DNA of 6,347 nt from CAZNXE01 sp964576465 (GCA_964576465.1 CAZNXE010000324.1:1-6347), one strand, 5' to 3'; shown: positions 1-5,887, numbered from the stretch's first letter. Notes: generated by a model not told the origin, from the sequence alone. Numbers and translations are program-made.

Positions 1-2
1 TG

Positions 3-914
3 ACCAAACTCATGCGGGCGGTCATCTTCGTTGGCTCGGGAAAAATCTCGTATGGCAAACTCTCACAGGCACTCGACTACGGCGCGCTCACCATCCAAAT
101 CGCCGGCGACTTCGACGATGCCATGGACCGCGTGAGAGAAGTCTCCCGCGACTTGGGAATCTACTTGGTCAACAGCGTGAATCCGTTCCGCCTAGAAGGC
201 CAGAAGACGATCATGCTGCGGGTGCTCGAGGCCCTGAACTGGAATCCGCCCGACTGGATCGTGGTGCCCGGCGGGAATCTCGGCAACTCCAGCGCCTTCG
301 GCAAGGCGTTCGCCGAGCTGAAGCAAATCGGCCTGATCGACCGGATACCGCGTTTGGCCATCATCAACGCCGGTGGGGCCAACACATTGAACCAGCTCTA
401 CGAACATCGTGGTCTGCGGTGGAACGACGGCGCGCCCGACATGTCGATCGCCAACAAATACTACGACGAGCTTGACGCACAAAACAAACGTGCCGACACT
501 ATCGCCAGCGCGATCGAGATCAATCGTCCGGTGAATCTCGTCAAAGCGCTCCGGGCGCTCGATGTTTGCGATGGGGTCGTTCGCGAGGTCTCCGATCAAG
601 AAATTCTCGATGCCAAGGCGCAGGTTGGTGCAAATGGCCTGGGCTGCGAGCCGGCCAGCGCTGCAAGTGTGGCCGGCGCGAAGCTGCTTCGCGATCAAGG
701 GGTCATTGCACCTAGCGACCGTGTGGTTTGCATTCTCACGGGCCACCAACTCAAAGACCCCACCGCAACGGTCGCCTATCACACGACCGACCAAGAGATG
801 TTCAACAAAGTGCTTGGAGCCCGCGGCGTGAAGAGAGCCTCATTCGCCAATCGAGCCGTGGCCGTGTCGAACGACCTCGAAGAGATCAAGCAAGCCATCC
901 GGCTCTACAGTTGA
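3..914 (+). CDS. thrC: Threonine synthase, C-terminal part (5' end outside window)
   Basis: Threonine synthase is a cytoplasmic PLP enzyme that converts O-phosphohomoserine to threonine and phosphate, the last step of threonine synthesis. The frame is open from base 3 to the TGA at 912-914. The ATG at 12 is an internal methionine, because the protein enters the fold in mid-domain. Numbering from that ATG, I see a GKLSQALDYGA segment (15-25), the NPFRLEGQKT segment (57-66), the glycine-rich PLP-phosphate loop PGGNLGN (86-92) and a C-terminal LTGHQLKDP segment, all in the order known for the fold type II enzyme. The N-terminal part with the Schiff-base lysine must lie before the window. dapB follows after 28 bases on the same strand, so the two are probably cotranscribed, which fits since both serve aspartate-family pathways. 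The identity is nearly certain; only the start is missing. Confidence 0.95.
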   Translation, partial: TKLMRAVIFVGSGKISYGKLSQALDYGALTIQIAGDFDDAMDRVREVSRDLGIYLVNSVNPFRLEGQKTIMLRVLEALNWNPPDWIVVPGGNLGNSSAFGKAFAELKQIGLIDRIPRLAIINAGGANTLNQLYEHRGLRWNDGAPDMSIANKYYDELDAQNKRADTIASAIEINRPVNLVKALRALDVCDGVVREVSDQEILDAKAQVGANGLGCEPASAASVAGAKLLRDQGVIAPSDRVVCILTGHQLKDPTATVAYHTTDQEMFNKVLGARGVKRASFANRAVAVSNDLEEIKQAIRLYS

Positions 915-942
915 AACATTCCTCGTCCTGCAAAGAACCTCC

Positions 943-1752
943 ATGGGCAACCATTCCAAGCAAATTCGATTGGCGATTCACGGCGCGGCCGGTCGCATGG
1001 GGCAGCGGCTTGTTGCATTGGGCTCCGCGAATCCGCATCTGAAGATCACCGCGGCAATCGAATCAGCTTCGCATCCCTGCTTGGGTGAAGATGCCGGCAC
1101 CATCGCGGGCGTTGGCCCCCTTGGTGTGGTGCTGTGCGATACATTGCCCGAGAATATTGACGTCGTGATCGACTTCTCGGTCCCTCAGGGCACCCAACGG
1201 ATCGTGGAACGTTGCGCCGGGCGCGGGCTCCCGCTGGTCGTGGCAACCACGGGCTTGGACGACGCGCAGCAATCGCAGCTCAAAGCCGCATCCGAGCAGA
1301 TTCCTCTGCTATGGTCTCCCAATACCAGCTTGGCGGTCAACTTGGCCATGAAGCTCTCGCGTGTTGCCGCACAATCATTGGCCGACCATTCAACGGGCGT
1401 CGACGTCGAAATCATCGAACGCCACCACCGCTTCAAGGAAGACGCCCCCAGCGGAACGGCCTTGAAGTTCGGTGAGCTGATCGCCGAAGCCATGGGGCAG
1501 ACGAACGAACAACACGGGCGCCATGGTCGTCCCGGCGAGCGACCCCATAACGAGATTGGCTATCATGCCGTGCGGATTGGCGATAACCCGGGCGAGCATA
1601 CGATTTGCTTTGGCATGATCGGTGAAACCGTCGAGGTGACCGTTCGTGCCACCAGCCGCGACTGCTATGCTTTGGGGGCACTCGAAGCCGCCAATTTCCT
1701 CCACGGCAAGCCGCCCGGCATGTACGCCATGTCAGATGTCTTGGGCCTGTAA
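943..1752 (+). CDS. dapB: 4-hydroxy-tetrahydrodipicolinate reductase
   Basis: DapB reduces 4-hydroxy-tetrahydrodipicolinate to tetrahydrodipicolinate with NAD(P)H in the cytoplasm, on the way to diaminopimelate and lysine. The 269-residue product has the usual family length. The N-terminal Rossmann domain shows the dinucleotide loop GAAGRMG (14-20). ATTGLD (101-106) and SPNTSLAVN (125-133) are the conserved core segments. The signature ERHHRFKEDAPSGTA (159-173) carries the catalytic histidine pair (161-162), the lysine at 165 and the substrate-binding G171-T172. The C-terminal SRDCYALGALEAA and GMYAMSDVL segments are also typical, so the protein appears complete and active. The ATG at 943 is chosen because the glycine loop then falls at the normal distance from the N-terminus. 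The spacer before it has no clear Shine-Dalgarno sequence. It lies 28 bases after thrC and is followed 16 bases past its stop by a large hairpin. Confidence 0.97.
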   Translation: MGNHSKQIRLAIHGAAGRMGQRLVALGSANPHLKITAAIESASHPCLGEDAGTIAGVGPLGVVLCDTLPENIDVVIDFSVPQGTQRIVERCAGRGLPLVVATTGLDDAQQSQLKAASEQIPLLWSPNTSLAVNLAMKLSRVAAQSLADHSTGVDVEIIERHHRFKEDAPSGTALKFGELIAEAMGQTNEQHGRHGRPGERPHNEIGYHAVRIGDNPGEHTICFGMIGETVEVTVRATSRDCYALGALEAANFLHGKPPGMYAMSDVLGL

Positions 1753-1768
1753 GACGAGCAGTAGATAG

Positions 1769-1830
1769 GTAGCATGGCACCCCGTGCCGTGTACTCTATG
1801 GATACTGCACGGCACAGGGTGCCATGCTAC
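1769..1830. repeat. Long hairpin repeat after dapB (23-base arms)
   Basis: The arms are 1769-1791 and 1808-1830, separated by a 16-base loop. Read inward from the outer ends, both arms start GTAGCATGGCACCC and end GTGCCGTG, with a single C/T difference between them, opposite position 1816. No T-tract follows on either strand, so this is not a standard intrinsic terminator, though an RNA hairpin this strong could still stop RNA polymerase or protect the 3' end of the thrC-dapB message. It looks like a REP-type or miniature mobile unit, and I would expect other copies in the genome. That dispersal is inferred and not visible here, since the window has only one copy. Confidence 0.8.
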
Positions 1831-1945
1831 GGCAAAATATTTCTACCGCTTGCGCATCTCGAATAATAGGTCACCGTCGAAGCGCTGCACACTTGGCATT
1901 CTCTCCAACCGCTGACGAATTCTCCGCAAAAGATCACTGCCACCA

Positions 1946-2314
1946 ATGGCCAAATGCGATCAAGGTTATCTGTGCGATGTGTGCGGTGAAGCGGTCGACG
2001 CGATCACCGAAAGCGATTTGTACCTGCGTTTCGTCATCGGAATGGTCGAAGCCGAAACCCTGCACACCACGCCCGAGCGACACATCCGCTGCAACCCCGC
2101 CCTAGCACAGTTCATCGTCGATCCGAAATTCAAGCCAACCAACATCGATGGCCCACTCAACAAGCAAACGCTCGACAAAGAGTTCGTCAAAGCCCGCGAG
2201 ACCCTAGTAACCCGCGGCTGGCACCGCCTAAAGCAAGTCGCCAAAGGCCGGCCGCCAATTACAGAGTATCCCCTGCCAGAAGTGATCGAGCGGATGCGTG
2301 GTCATAAGGAATGA
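1946..2314 (+). CDS. Conserved hypothetical protein, putative zinc-binding, planctomycete type
   Basis: This encodes 122 residues with no signal peptide or membrane segment. The N-terminus holds a CDVCG pair (residues 10 and 13). About 35 residues later comes a HIRC segment with a histidine and a third cysteine. Together these could make a small Cys-Cys-His-Cys metal site. The rest is charged and likely helical, ending in a lysine- and arginine-rich tail. I recognise the general appearance as a small protein found in planctomycetes, but know no function and assign none. The ATG at 1946 places the CxxC at the very start, and I see no good Shine-Dalgarno sequence before it. It lies 193 bases after dapB, beyond the hairpin, so it probably has its own promoter. 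Its 3' end faces the ATPase/TOPRIM-like cassette, with 156 non-coding bases between. Confidence 0.75.
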   Translation: MAKCDQGYLCDVCGEAVDAITESDLYLRFVIGMVEAETLHTTPERHIRCNPALAQFIVDPKFKPTNIDGPLNKQTLDKEFVKARETLVTRGWHRLKQVAKGRPPITEYPLPEVIERMRGHKE

Positions 2315-2470
2315 TCGAACGCCGCATGGGAGCACCCACTACGATCTCGCGGGGAGATGTAGAAGGTCAAGCTGTGCCGAACGACAGATTGCCAACAGTA
2401 TTTCTAACGGCGAAGAAACGCAGCCACCAACGCTTCACACCGTCCCTCGGGCGCCTGACCTACGCGGCTT

Positions 2471-3019
2471 TCAGACACCTAAACGGTCTGTTTCTTTGTA
2501 TGCCATCTTCAAAGATGGCTGCGTATGAATAGTGTTACCCTGTTTGTATTTCCGGTACTCGGCGACGAACGCAGTAGCAACTTCTCGATAGTCCGGCTTC
2601 TTCACATCGTTCTTGTAATTCTGGTTCTCATCGCGGACATCACCCGCAAAATACAGAAGCCACGTCTCAACGTTCCACTTTGGAATCCAGAGGACGATCC
2701 GTTCATCGCCGTTGCGTGGTGCTACGCCTGCGGCTTGAAGGTCGGTAGACAAGCGATTATCGCGTTGAATTACAGTCTGCTCATCTGCTTCGGTGCCCAC
2801 CACGAGCCCTAAGTCTTGATACGGCTTACTGCGCATTCTCCTCACCTCGACGAGATACTCTCGGCCTACCCAATCTTTCGCTGAGCCTTGTCCCACGCAA
2901 TAGGGCGTGACACGCAGTTCGCGGCGGCTGTACCCCAACTTCAGCAGGATCTCTCGCGAAAACCGCTCAAGCGCCTGATCCTCGACGAGGATCGTGATTC
3001 GTACGCCCCTCCTCGGCAT
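2471..3019 (-). CDS. TOPRIM-like protein, partner of the adjacent ATPase (putative nuclease effector)
   Basis: I read this as a 182-residue protein starting at the ATG at 3019-3017. An in-frame GTG at 3031 would add four residues and overlap the ATPase gene. The ATG is preferred because GGGAG ends five bases before it, and the ATPase stop codon is two bases away, which suggests coupled translation. The fold resembles a minimal TOPRIM: ITILVED (8-14) with E13 where the first acidic residue belongs, then VVGTEADE (73-80) where the family has the DxD pair, then WIPKWNVETWL (111-121), a segment typical of TOPRIM-like partners of ATPases. The C-terminal PSLKMAYKE segment looks like a normal family end, so it is probably complete. 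The expected DAD reads EAD (77-79), which may alter metal binding. Nuclease activity is inferred only. It could instead be a catalytically weak sensor or regulator of the ATPase. Confidence 0.8.
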   Translation of the reverse strand: MPRRGVRITILVEDQALERFSREILLKLGYSRRELRVTPYCVGQGSAKDWVGREYLVEVRRMRSKPYQDLGLVVGTEADEQTVIQRDNRLSTDLQAAGVAPRNGDERIVLWIPKWNVETWLLYFAGDVRDENQNYKNDVKKPDYREVATAFVAEYRKYKQGNTIHTQPSLKMAYKETDRLGV

Positions 3020-3021
3020 AA

Positions 3022-4134
3022 CTACTCCCACCCTCGCGCCACTAGTTCTGCGGGAGAAATTAGCTTGCCGTCTTTCGACTCGAATGCCTTAGCCCGGGCA
3101 GGTCCCGAATCATCGCGATACAGCAGCAAGCCGTGCTCTGCTGCCAGATAATTCATCAACTCGGGGTGGTGGGAAATAAGTAGACATTGGCCCTCTTCGT
3201 CTTCGACACGGTCACTCAGTTGCGTCAACCATGGCTGAATCTCGCGTAAAGCCACATAGTTGTCGGGTTCGTCGATGCAAACGGTCGAATCCTTGTCTAT
3301 TGCCGCGTACAGAATCGTGAACAGGGCAACTAGGTTTCGTTGGCCTGCGGAAAGTTGTTCCAGCGACAAACTGAACGTCTTCGACGATGGCTTCGAGGAA
3401 AAATTGAACTCGAAATTCAAGGCTCGAGTGGTATCACCGATCTTTTTCAACTTCACGTCGGAAAGTCCCTCGATTACATCGTCCCGGAGACTATCGCGAA
3501 GCTTTGTAAACGTATCGACGGACTCTTGTGTCAGATGTCGCAACCAGGAAGAGATTTCGTGTAGAGGGCGGTCCGGTCGCTCCAACTCCTCTTCACTCCG
3601 CGCCGACATACGCAACGGGTCCGGTGAAAACACGTAGATTTTTTCCACGCGGTTGCGAAACCAAGTCAGAAGCTGATTCTCGTTGCGCTCAGGAATCGTC
3701 GGAATTGCCGACCGCGACGAGTCGAACGGGTATGAGGGGCCTTTCGAGAAGTCATCGCGATAGAGGTGTGCATTATCTCCATCGAACTCGTAGAGCGGCT
3801 TCTGATCAAACTCCAATCGCTCGGTCTTGATGCGATTGCGCTTCCCTAGACGGTCGTGGTCCAGAACAAGTCGATAGTGGTACTGTCCGCCATTTCCCTG
3901 GATGCCCAACTCGAAAGATTGGTCGGAGCGCGTATCCCAGGCGGTCAACGTGTCGGTGGGAAACGCTTTGGTAGAGTCCGTGCCATCACTCAAAAACTCA
4001 CGAAGGGTCTCCAAAACGTCGAAGATAGTCGTCTTTCCCGATCCGTTGTCGCCGAGCATTAAATGCAACGACTTCGGCTTGCACTCGAAATTGACGAAAC
4101 ACTTGTAGTTGTCGATGTGAATGTGGTTCAACAT
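3022..4134 (-). CDS. AAA15/AAA_21-type ABC ATPase, OLD-like, first gene of the cassette
   Basis: This encodes a 370-residue soluble ATPase of the SMC/ABC-like group that includes OLD, RloA and AriA. Visible motifs in order are a typical N-terminal IHIDNYKCF strand (5-13), Walker A GDNGSGKTT (28-36), a variable middle region of strands and helices (about 60-250), the ABC signature LSAGQR (261-266), Walker B with CIDEPDN (286-292) where E289 is the likely catalytic glutamate, and the histidine switch LLISHHPE (318-325). All parts needed for ATP hydrolysis on dimerisation are present. There is no transmembrane segment, so it is not a transporter. The start at 4134 is preceded by GGAAAG eight bases upstream. 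The TOPRIM-like gene follows two bases after the stop, so the two probably work as one complex. G+C is lower than in thrC (30 and 32 of 60 in lines 3241 and 3601, against 41 and 38 in lines 241 and 601), consistent with transfer. A defence role is likely but unproven. Confidence 0.9.
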   Translation of the reverse strand: MLNHIHIDNYKCFVNFECKPKSLHLMLGDNGSGKTTIFDVLETLREFLSDGTDSTKAFPTDTLTAWDTRSDQSFELGIQGNGGQYHYRLVLDHDRLGKRNRIKTERLEFDQKPLYEFDGDNAHLYRDDFSKGPSYPFDSSRSAIPTIPERNENQLLTWFRNRVEKIYVFSPDPLRMSARSEEELERPDRPLHEISSWLRHLTQESVDTFTKLRDSLRDDVIEGLSDVKLKKIGDTTRALNFEFNFSSKPSSKTFSLSLEQLSAGQRNLVALFTILYAAIDKDSTVCIDEPDNYVALREIQPWLTQLSDRVEDEEGQCLLISHHPELMNYLAAEHGLLLYRDDSGPARAKAFESKDGKLISPAELVARGWE

Positions 4135-4191
4135 GAGGGTAACTTTCCAACGTGCGGCGAACTAGTCCGCCCACTTGCTTGAATCATACCA
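4127..4191 (-). promoter_or_regulatory. Possible extended -10 promoter and ribosome site of the ATPase gene
   Basis: On the minus strand TGGTATGAT (4191-4183) is an extended -10 element with one mismatch to TATAAT. It would place the transcript start near 4176 and leave a leader of about 40 bases before the ATG at 4134. No good -35 hexamer lies upstream, which extended -10 promoters tolerate. GGAAAG eight bases before the ATG is a fair Shine-Dalgarno sequence. The assignment is by eye only. Confidence 0.35.
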
Positions 4192-4194
4192 GGC

Positions 4195-4284
4195 TCATCT
4201 GTCACGCAGGCCGGGAACCTCATACCCGACATATCTGCCAGCATGATACTCAAAGCCGCCTTCCTTGGCCGCCTTTCTTGGCAT
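4195..4284 (-). CDS. Possible 29-codon ORF between tpx and the ATPase gene
   Basis: An ATG at 4284 opens a frame ending in TGA at 4195-4197. The product would be 29 residues, beginning MPRKAAKEGGFEY and ending VGYEVPGLRDR, with basic ends and several aromatic and glycine residues. A G-rich stretch (GGTGGGG) stands just before the ATG, at plausible ribosome-binding distance. It lies 11 bases after the tpx stop, so it could be read from the tpx message. I do not recognise it. It may be a real small protein, the remains of a gene disrupted when the ATPase cassette arrived, or chance. The two AGA codons and the short length count against it. Confidence 0.25.
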   Translation of the reverse strand: MPRKAAKEGGFEYHAGRYVGYEVPGLRDR

Positions 4285-4295
4285 CCCAGCCCCAC

Positions 4296-4817
4296 CTACA
4301 GCAGGCCCTTCAGCGCGGCCAGGGCGGCTTCGTAGTTGGGCTCTTCGGCGACTTCTTTGACGTTCTCGGCGTAGACGACTTTGTTGTTGGCGTCTAGGAC
4401 AAAGACGGCGCGGGCGTGGATTTTTAGCTCTTCGATTAGTGTGCCCCAGTTGAGGCCGAAGTTGCGGTCTTGGTAGTCGCTGCCGTTGCGGAGATGCGTG
4501 ATGTTCTCGGCACCACAAAAGCGGTTTTGGCCAAACGGCAAGTCGAGGCTCACCGTGAGCGCATTGATCGAATCGCCTAACGACGCAAGGTCTTGATTGA
4601 ACCGCTTGGTTTGAATCTGACACACGGGCGTGTCCAACGATGGGACAACACTGATGAACGACGGCTTGCCCTTCAAATCGGCGAGCGTGATCGTGCTCAT
4701 CTGACCATCGGCAAAACTATGCAGCAAGAAGTCAGGCGCGGAATCGCCCACCTTCACTTCGTCGCCAGCGAGGGTCATCGGGTTGCCTTTGAATGTAACT
4801 GCGCCTGTGCGTGACAT
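4296..4817 (-). CDS. tpx: Thiol peroxidase (atypical 2-Cys peroxiredoxin)
   Basis: Tpx reduces hydrogen peroxide and alkyl hydroperoxides in the cytoplasm (periplasm in some species) with electrons from thioredoxin. The 173-residue product has the normal length. SVVPSLDTPVCQIQTKRFN (56-74) contains the TxxC motif with the peroxidatic cysteine C66. FCGAEN (100-105) carries the resolving cysteine C101. R136, in ARAVFVLD, matches the conserved active-site arginine region. All catalytic parts are intact. The frame extends upstream to 4895, but the ATG at 4817 is chosen since it gives the family N-terminus (MSRTGAVTFKGNPMTL) and is preceded by AAAGGA at seven bases. There is no signal peptide. A strong-looking promoter lies about 90 bases upstream. 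The gene faces away from the STAS gene. Identity is secure. Confidence 0.97.
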   Translation of the reverse strand: MSRTGAVTFKGNPMTLAGDEVKVGDSAPDFLLHSFADGQMSTITLADLKGKPSFISVVPSLDTPVCQIQTKRFNQDLASLGDSINALTVSLDLPFGQNRFCGAENITHLRNGSDYQDRNFGLNWGTLIEELKIHARAVFVLDANNKVVYAENVKEVAEEPNYEAALAALKGLL

Positions 4818-5102
4818 GTCGGATTCCTTTATGTGCGGTTGTTGTATCGCGAGCGTGCCATGCGCGCCCTGACGATGCAAGAAAAATGCTAGCAAGACGA
4901 TGGGTATTATTGCCCATTTTCCACAACTGGCAATGCTTCACAGAGAGTGCGCATCGGAGTCGACTAGAAACGTCCAGATCAACTTGCAACTCGGTGCGGC
5001 ATGCGTAAGCTTAGAGGTTGTGAGCCACGCGGTGACGAATGCGTGGGGGTATTTGATCTCGTGACTCATCATGGTCACCACCTGTGTTGACGGAGCGATA
5101 CC
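4818..5102. other. Divergent intergenic region between tpx and the STAS gene
   Basis: These 285 bases separate two genes that point away from each other. The tpx-side half holds the promoter described at 4906-4933. On the STAS side I find no convincing -35/-10 pair. A weak inverted repeat GTGAC/GTCAC (5061-5065 and 5074-5078) lies about 25 bases before the STAS start and could be a regulator site. I see no RNA gene. The short minus-strand frame at 4938-5129 looks like chance. Confidence 0.5.
4906..4933 (-). promoter_or_regulatory. Probable sigma70-like promoter of tpx, with -10 inside an inverted repeat
   Basis: On the minus strand TTGCCA (4933-4928) and AATAAT (4911-4906) each match the consensus -35 and -10 hexamers at five of six positions and are separated by 16 bases. 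The transcript would begin near 4898 and have a leader of about 80 bases. The -10 box is framed by ATGGG (4917-4913) and CCCAT (4904-4900), an inverted repeat that could be an operator. Confidence 0.55.
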
Positions 5103-5480
5103 ATGGTACATCTTGCCCCCGCATGGCACCTTGAAGTGGAGCGTGGTCCTGGGTGCCTCATCGTGCGGCTAGAACCCCCGCAGGATCCACTGCACAATTG
5201 GGACGGTCTTGCCGAGCACCTGTGGTCGCTGCTCGAAGAGCAGTTTACCTATCGCGTGGTGCTTGACATGCAACACGTTGCCATGATGAACAGCACCTTG
5301 ATCGGGCAGCTTATCATGCTGCACAAACGGGTACATGCCCACAGCGGAATGCTGCGGCTGTGTGGCCTGTCAGAAGATAGCCAACAGGTACTGAAAGCCT
5401 GCCGCATGCAAGACCGCTTTCCGAGCTACGCCAATTGCGAGCATGCGATGCTGGGCCGTCGTTCGCCAAGACCACGCTAA
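5103..5480 (+). CDS. Single-domain STAS protein, anti-sigma-factor antagonist type
   Basis: STAS proteins of this kind bind an anti-sigma factor or another signalling partner and are switched by phosphorylation of a conserved serine. The 125-residue product is about one STAS domain. A strand RVVLDMQHV (51-59) leads into MMNSTLIGQL (61-70), which aligns with the phosphorylation loop (MDSSGL) of SpoIIAA. S64 is therefore the likely phosphosite, with N63 and T65 in place of D and S. The helix that follows, then GMLRLCGLSEDSQQVLKA and the terminal helix, fit the fold. The start at 5103 is supported by GGAG seven bases upstream. No kinase or anti-sigma partner is encoded in this window. The stop TAA is the first three bases of the palindromic element at 5478-5642, so the basic tail SPRPR may be a product of that insertion. 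Its target is unknown. Confidence 0.85.
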   Translation: MVHLAPAWHLEVERGPGCLIVRLEPPQDPLHNWDGLAEHLWSLLEEQFTYRVVLDMQHVAMMNSTLIGQLIMLHKRVHAHSGMLRLCGLSEDSQQVLKACRMQDRFPSYANCEHAMLGRRSPRPR

Positions 5481-5642
5481 CAGCCCGTTGAAAAACTCAA
5501 TTCGGCTCCGACCGGTCTGTTTTGCCGAGGCTCTGCGTCACGGAATCTCGACGAATCCACGGATTCGCCTCCGATTCCGTTCCTTGATCTCGACAAAACA
5601 TCCTCGGTCTCGCGATCGAAGCAGTTCTTCAACGGACTGCTA
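5478..5642. mobile_element. 165-bp imperfect palindrome with 20-bp terminal inverted repeats, MITE- or REP-like
   Basis: The left end (5478-5497, TAACAGCCCGTTGAAAAACT) and the reverse complement of the right end (5642-5623, TAGCAGTCCGTTGAAGAACT) match at 17 of 20 positions. The two halves stay alignable all the way to the centre: TGTTTTG (5518-5524) with CAAAACA (5594-5600), CGAG (5526-5529) with CTCG (5589-5592), ACGGAATC (5540-5547) with GATTCCGT (5573-5580), and CGAATCC (5552-5558) with GGATTCG (5561-5567) around a two-base loop. One strand would fold as a single rod. It encodes no protein. It lies between the 3' ends of two convergent genes, where it may act as a two-way terminator or be a non-autonomous mobile unit. 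Ends beginning TA would suit insertion at TA targets. That reading is inferred. Confidence 0.75.
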
Positions 5643-5665
5643 AACCGCGGGCCATTGAGCGACAA

Positions 5666-5887
5666 CTACCGCCAACTGACTTCCAGTTCGTTGTCGATGC
5701 CGGCGACACCCTCGACCTGACGCAAAGCCTCTTGGGCCATTTGTTTCTCGAAGTATGATCCGACGACGCCTCGCAACGTCACGCGGCCTTCATTGGTCTC
5801 GAAGCGAAGATTGCGGGCCGGCAGATGGGGGTTGCCTGTCAGGGCGGTGAAAACCTTGTCGTCGAAGTTCGACTCGTGCATGGGCAT
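5666..5887 (-). CDS. Small BON-domain protein
   Basis: The product is 73 residues and is almost entirely one BON domain: a first helix (about 8-18), then LRFETNEGRVTLRGVVGSYFEKQMA (27-51 region) with the strand-turn-strand carrying the conserved VTLRG-V motif, the second helix ending in VEGVAGIDNELEV. BON domains occur in OsmY, in secretins and in channel proteins, where they bind lipid or other ligands. Unlike OsmY this protein has no signal peptide, so it should be cytoplasmic unless the start is wrong. The ATG at 5887 has no strong Shine-Dalgarno sequence; a second in-frame ATG two codons on is an alternative. The gene is convergent with the STAS gene, and the palindromic element lies 23 bases beyond its stop. 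The domain is secure, its role is not. Confidence 0.85.
   Translation of the reverse strand: MPMHESNFDDKVFTALTGNPHLPARNLRFETNEGRVTLRGVVGSYFEKQMAQEALRQVEGVAGIDNELEVSWR

Noticed and set aside
192..794. A 200-codon minus-strand frame opposite thrC.
   Set aside because: It lies wholly opposite a certain gene and shows no domain; long antisense frames are common in GC-rich DNA.
1893..1921. TTGGCA with CGAATT 17 bases downstream, as a promoter for the gene at 1946.
   Set aside because: The -10 hexamer matches the consensus poorly, so the pair is not convincing.
2315..2470. 156 bases between the two convergent genes, checked for a terminator.
   Set aside because: Only a five-base stem (ATCTC/GAGAT at 2344-2358) without a T-tract was found, too weak to call.
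2502..2519. Palindrome GCCATCTT-CA-AAGATGGC near the 3' end of the TOPRIM-like gene.
   Set aside because: It lies within coding sequence for a conserved-looking segment, has no T-tract, and an 8-base stem of this kind can arise by chance.
2311..2532. A 73-codon plus-strand frame overlapping the previous gene by ATGA.
   Set aside because: No recognisable domain, no ribosome site, and its end overlaps the 3' end of the well-supported minus-strand TOPRIM-like gene.
4195..4623. A 142-codon minus-strand frame running through the tpx gene.
   Set aside because: Most of it is the alternative frame of tpx, with the proline- and arginine-rich composition of a shadow frame. Only its last 29 codons lie outside tpx and are listed separately.
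4938..5129. A 63-codon minus-strand frame in the tpx/STAS intergenic region, overlapping the STAS start.
   Set aside because: No family resemblance, no good ribosome site, and it would cover the STAS ribosome site.
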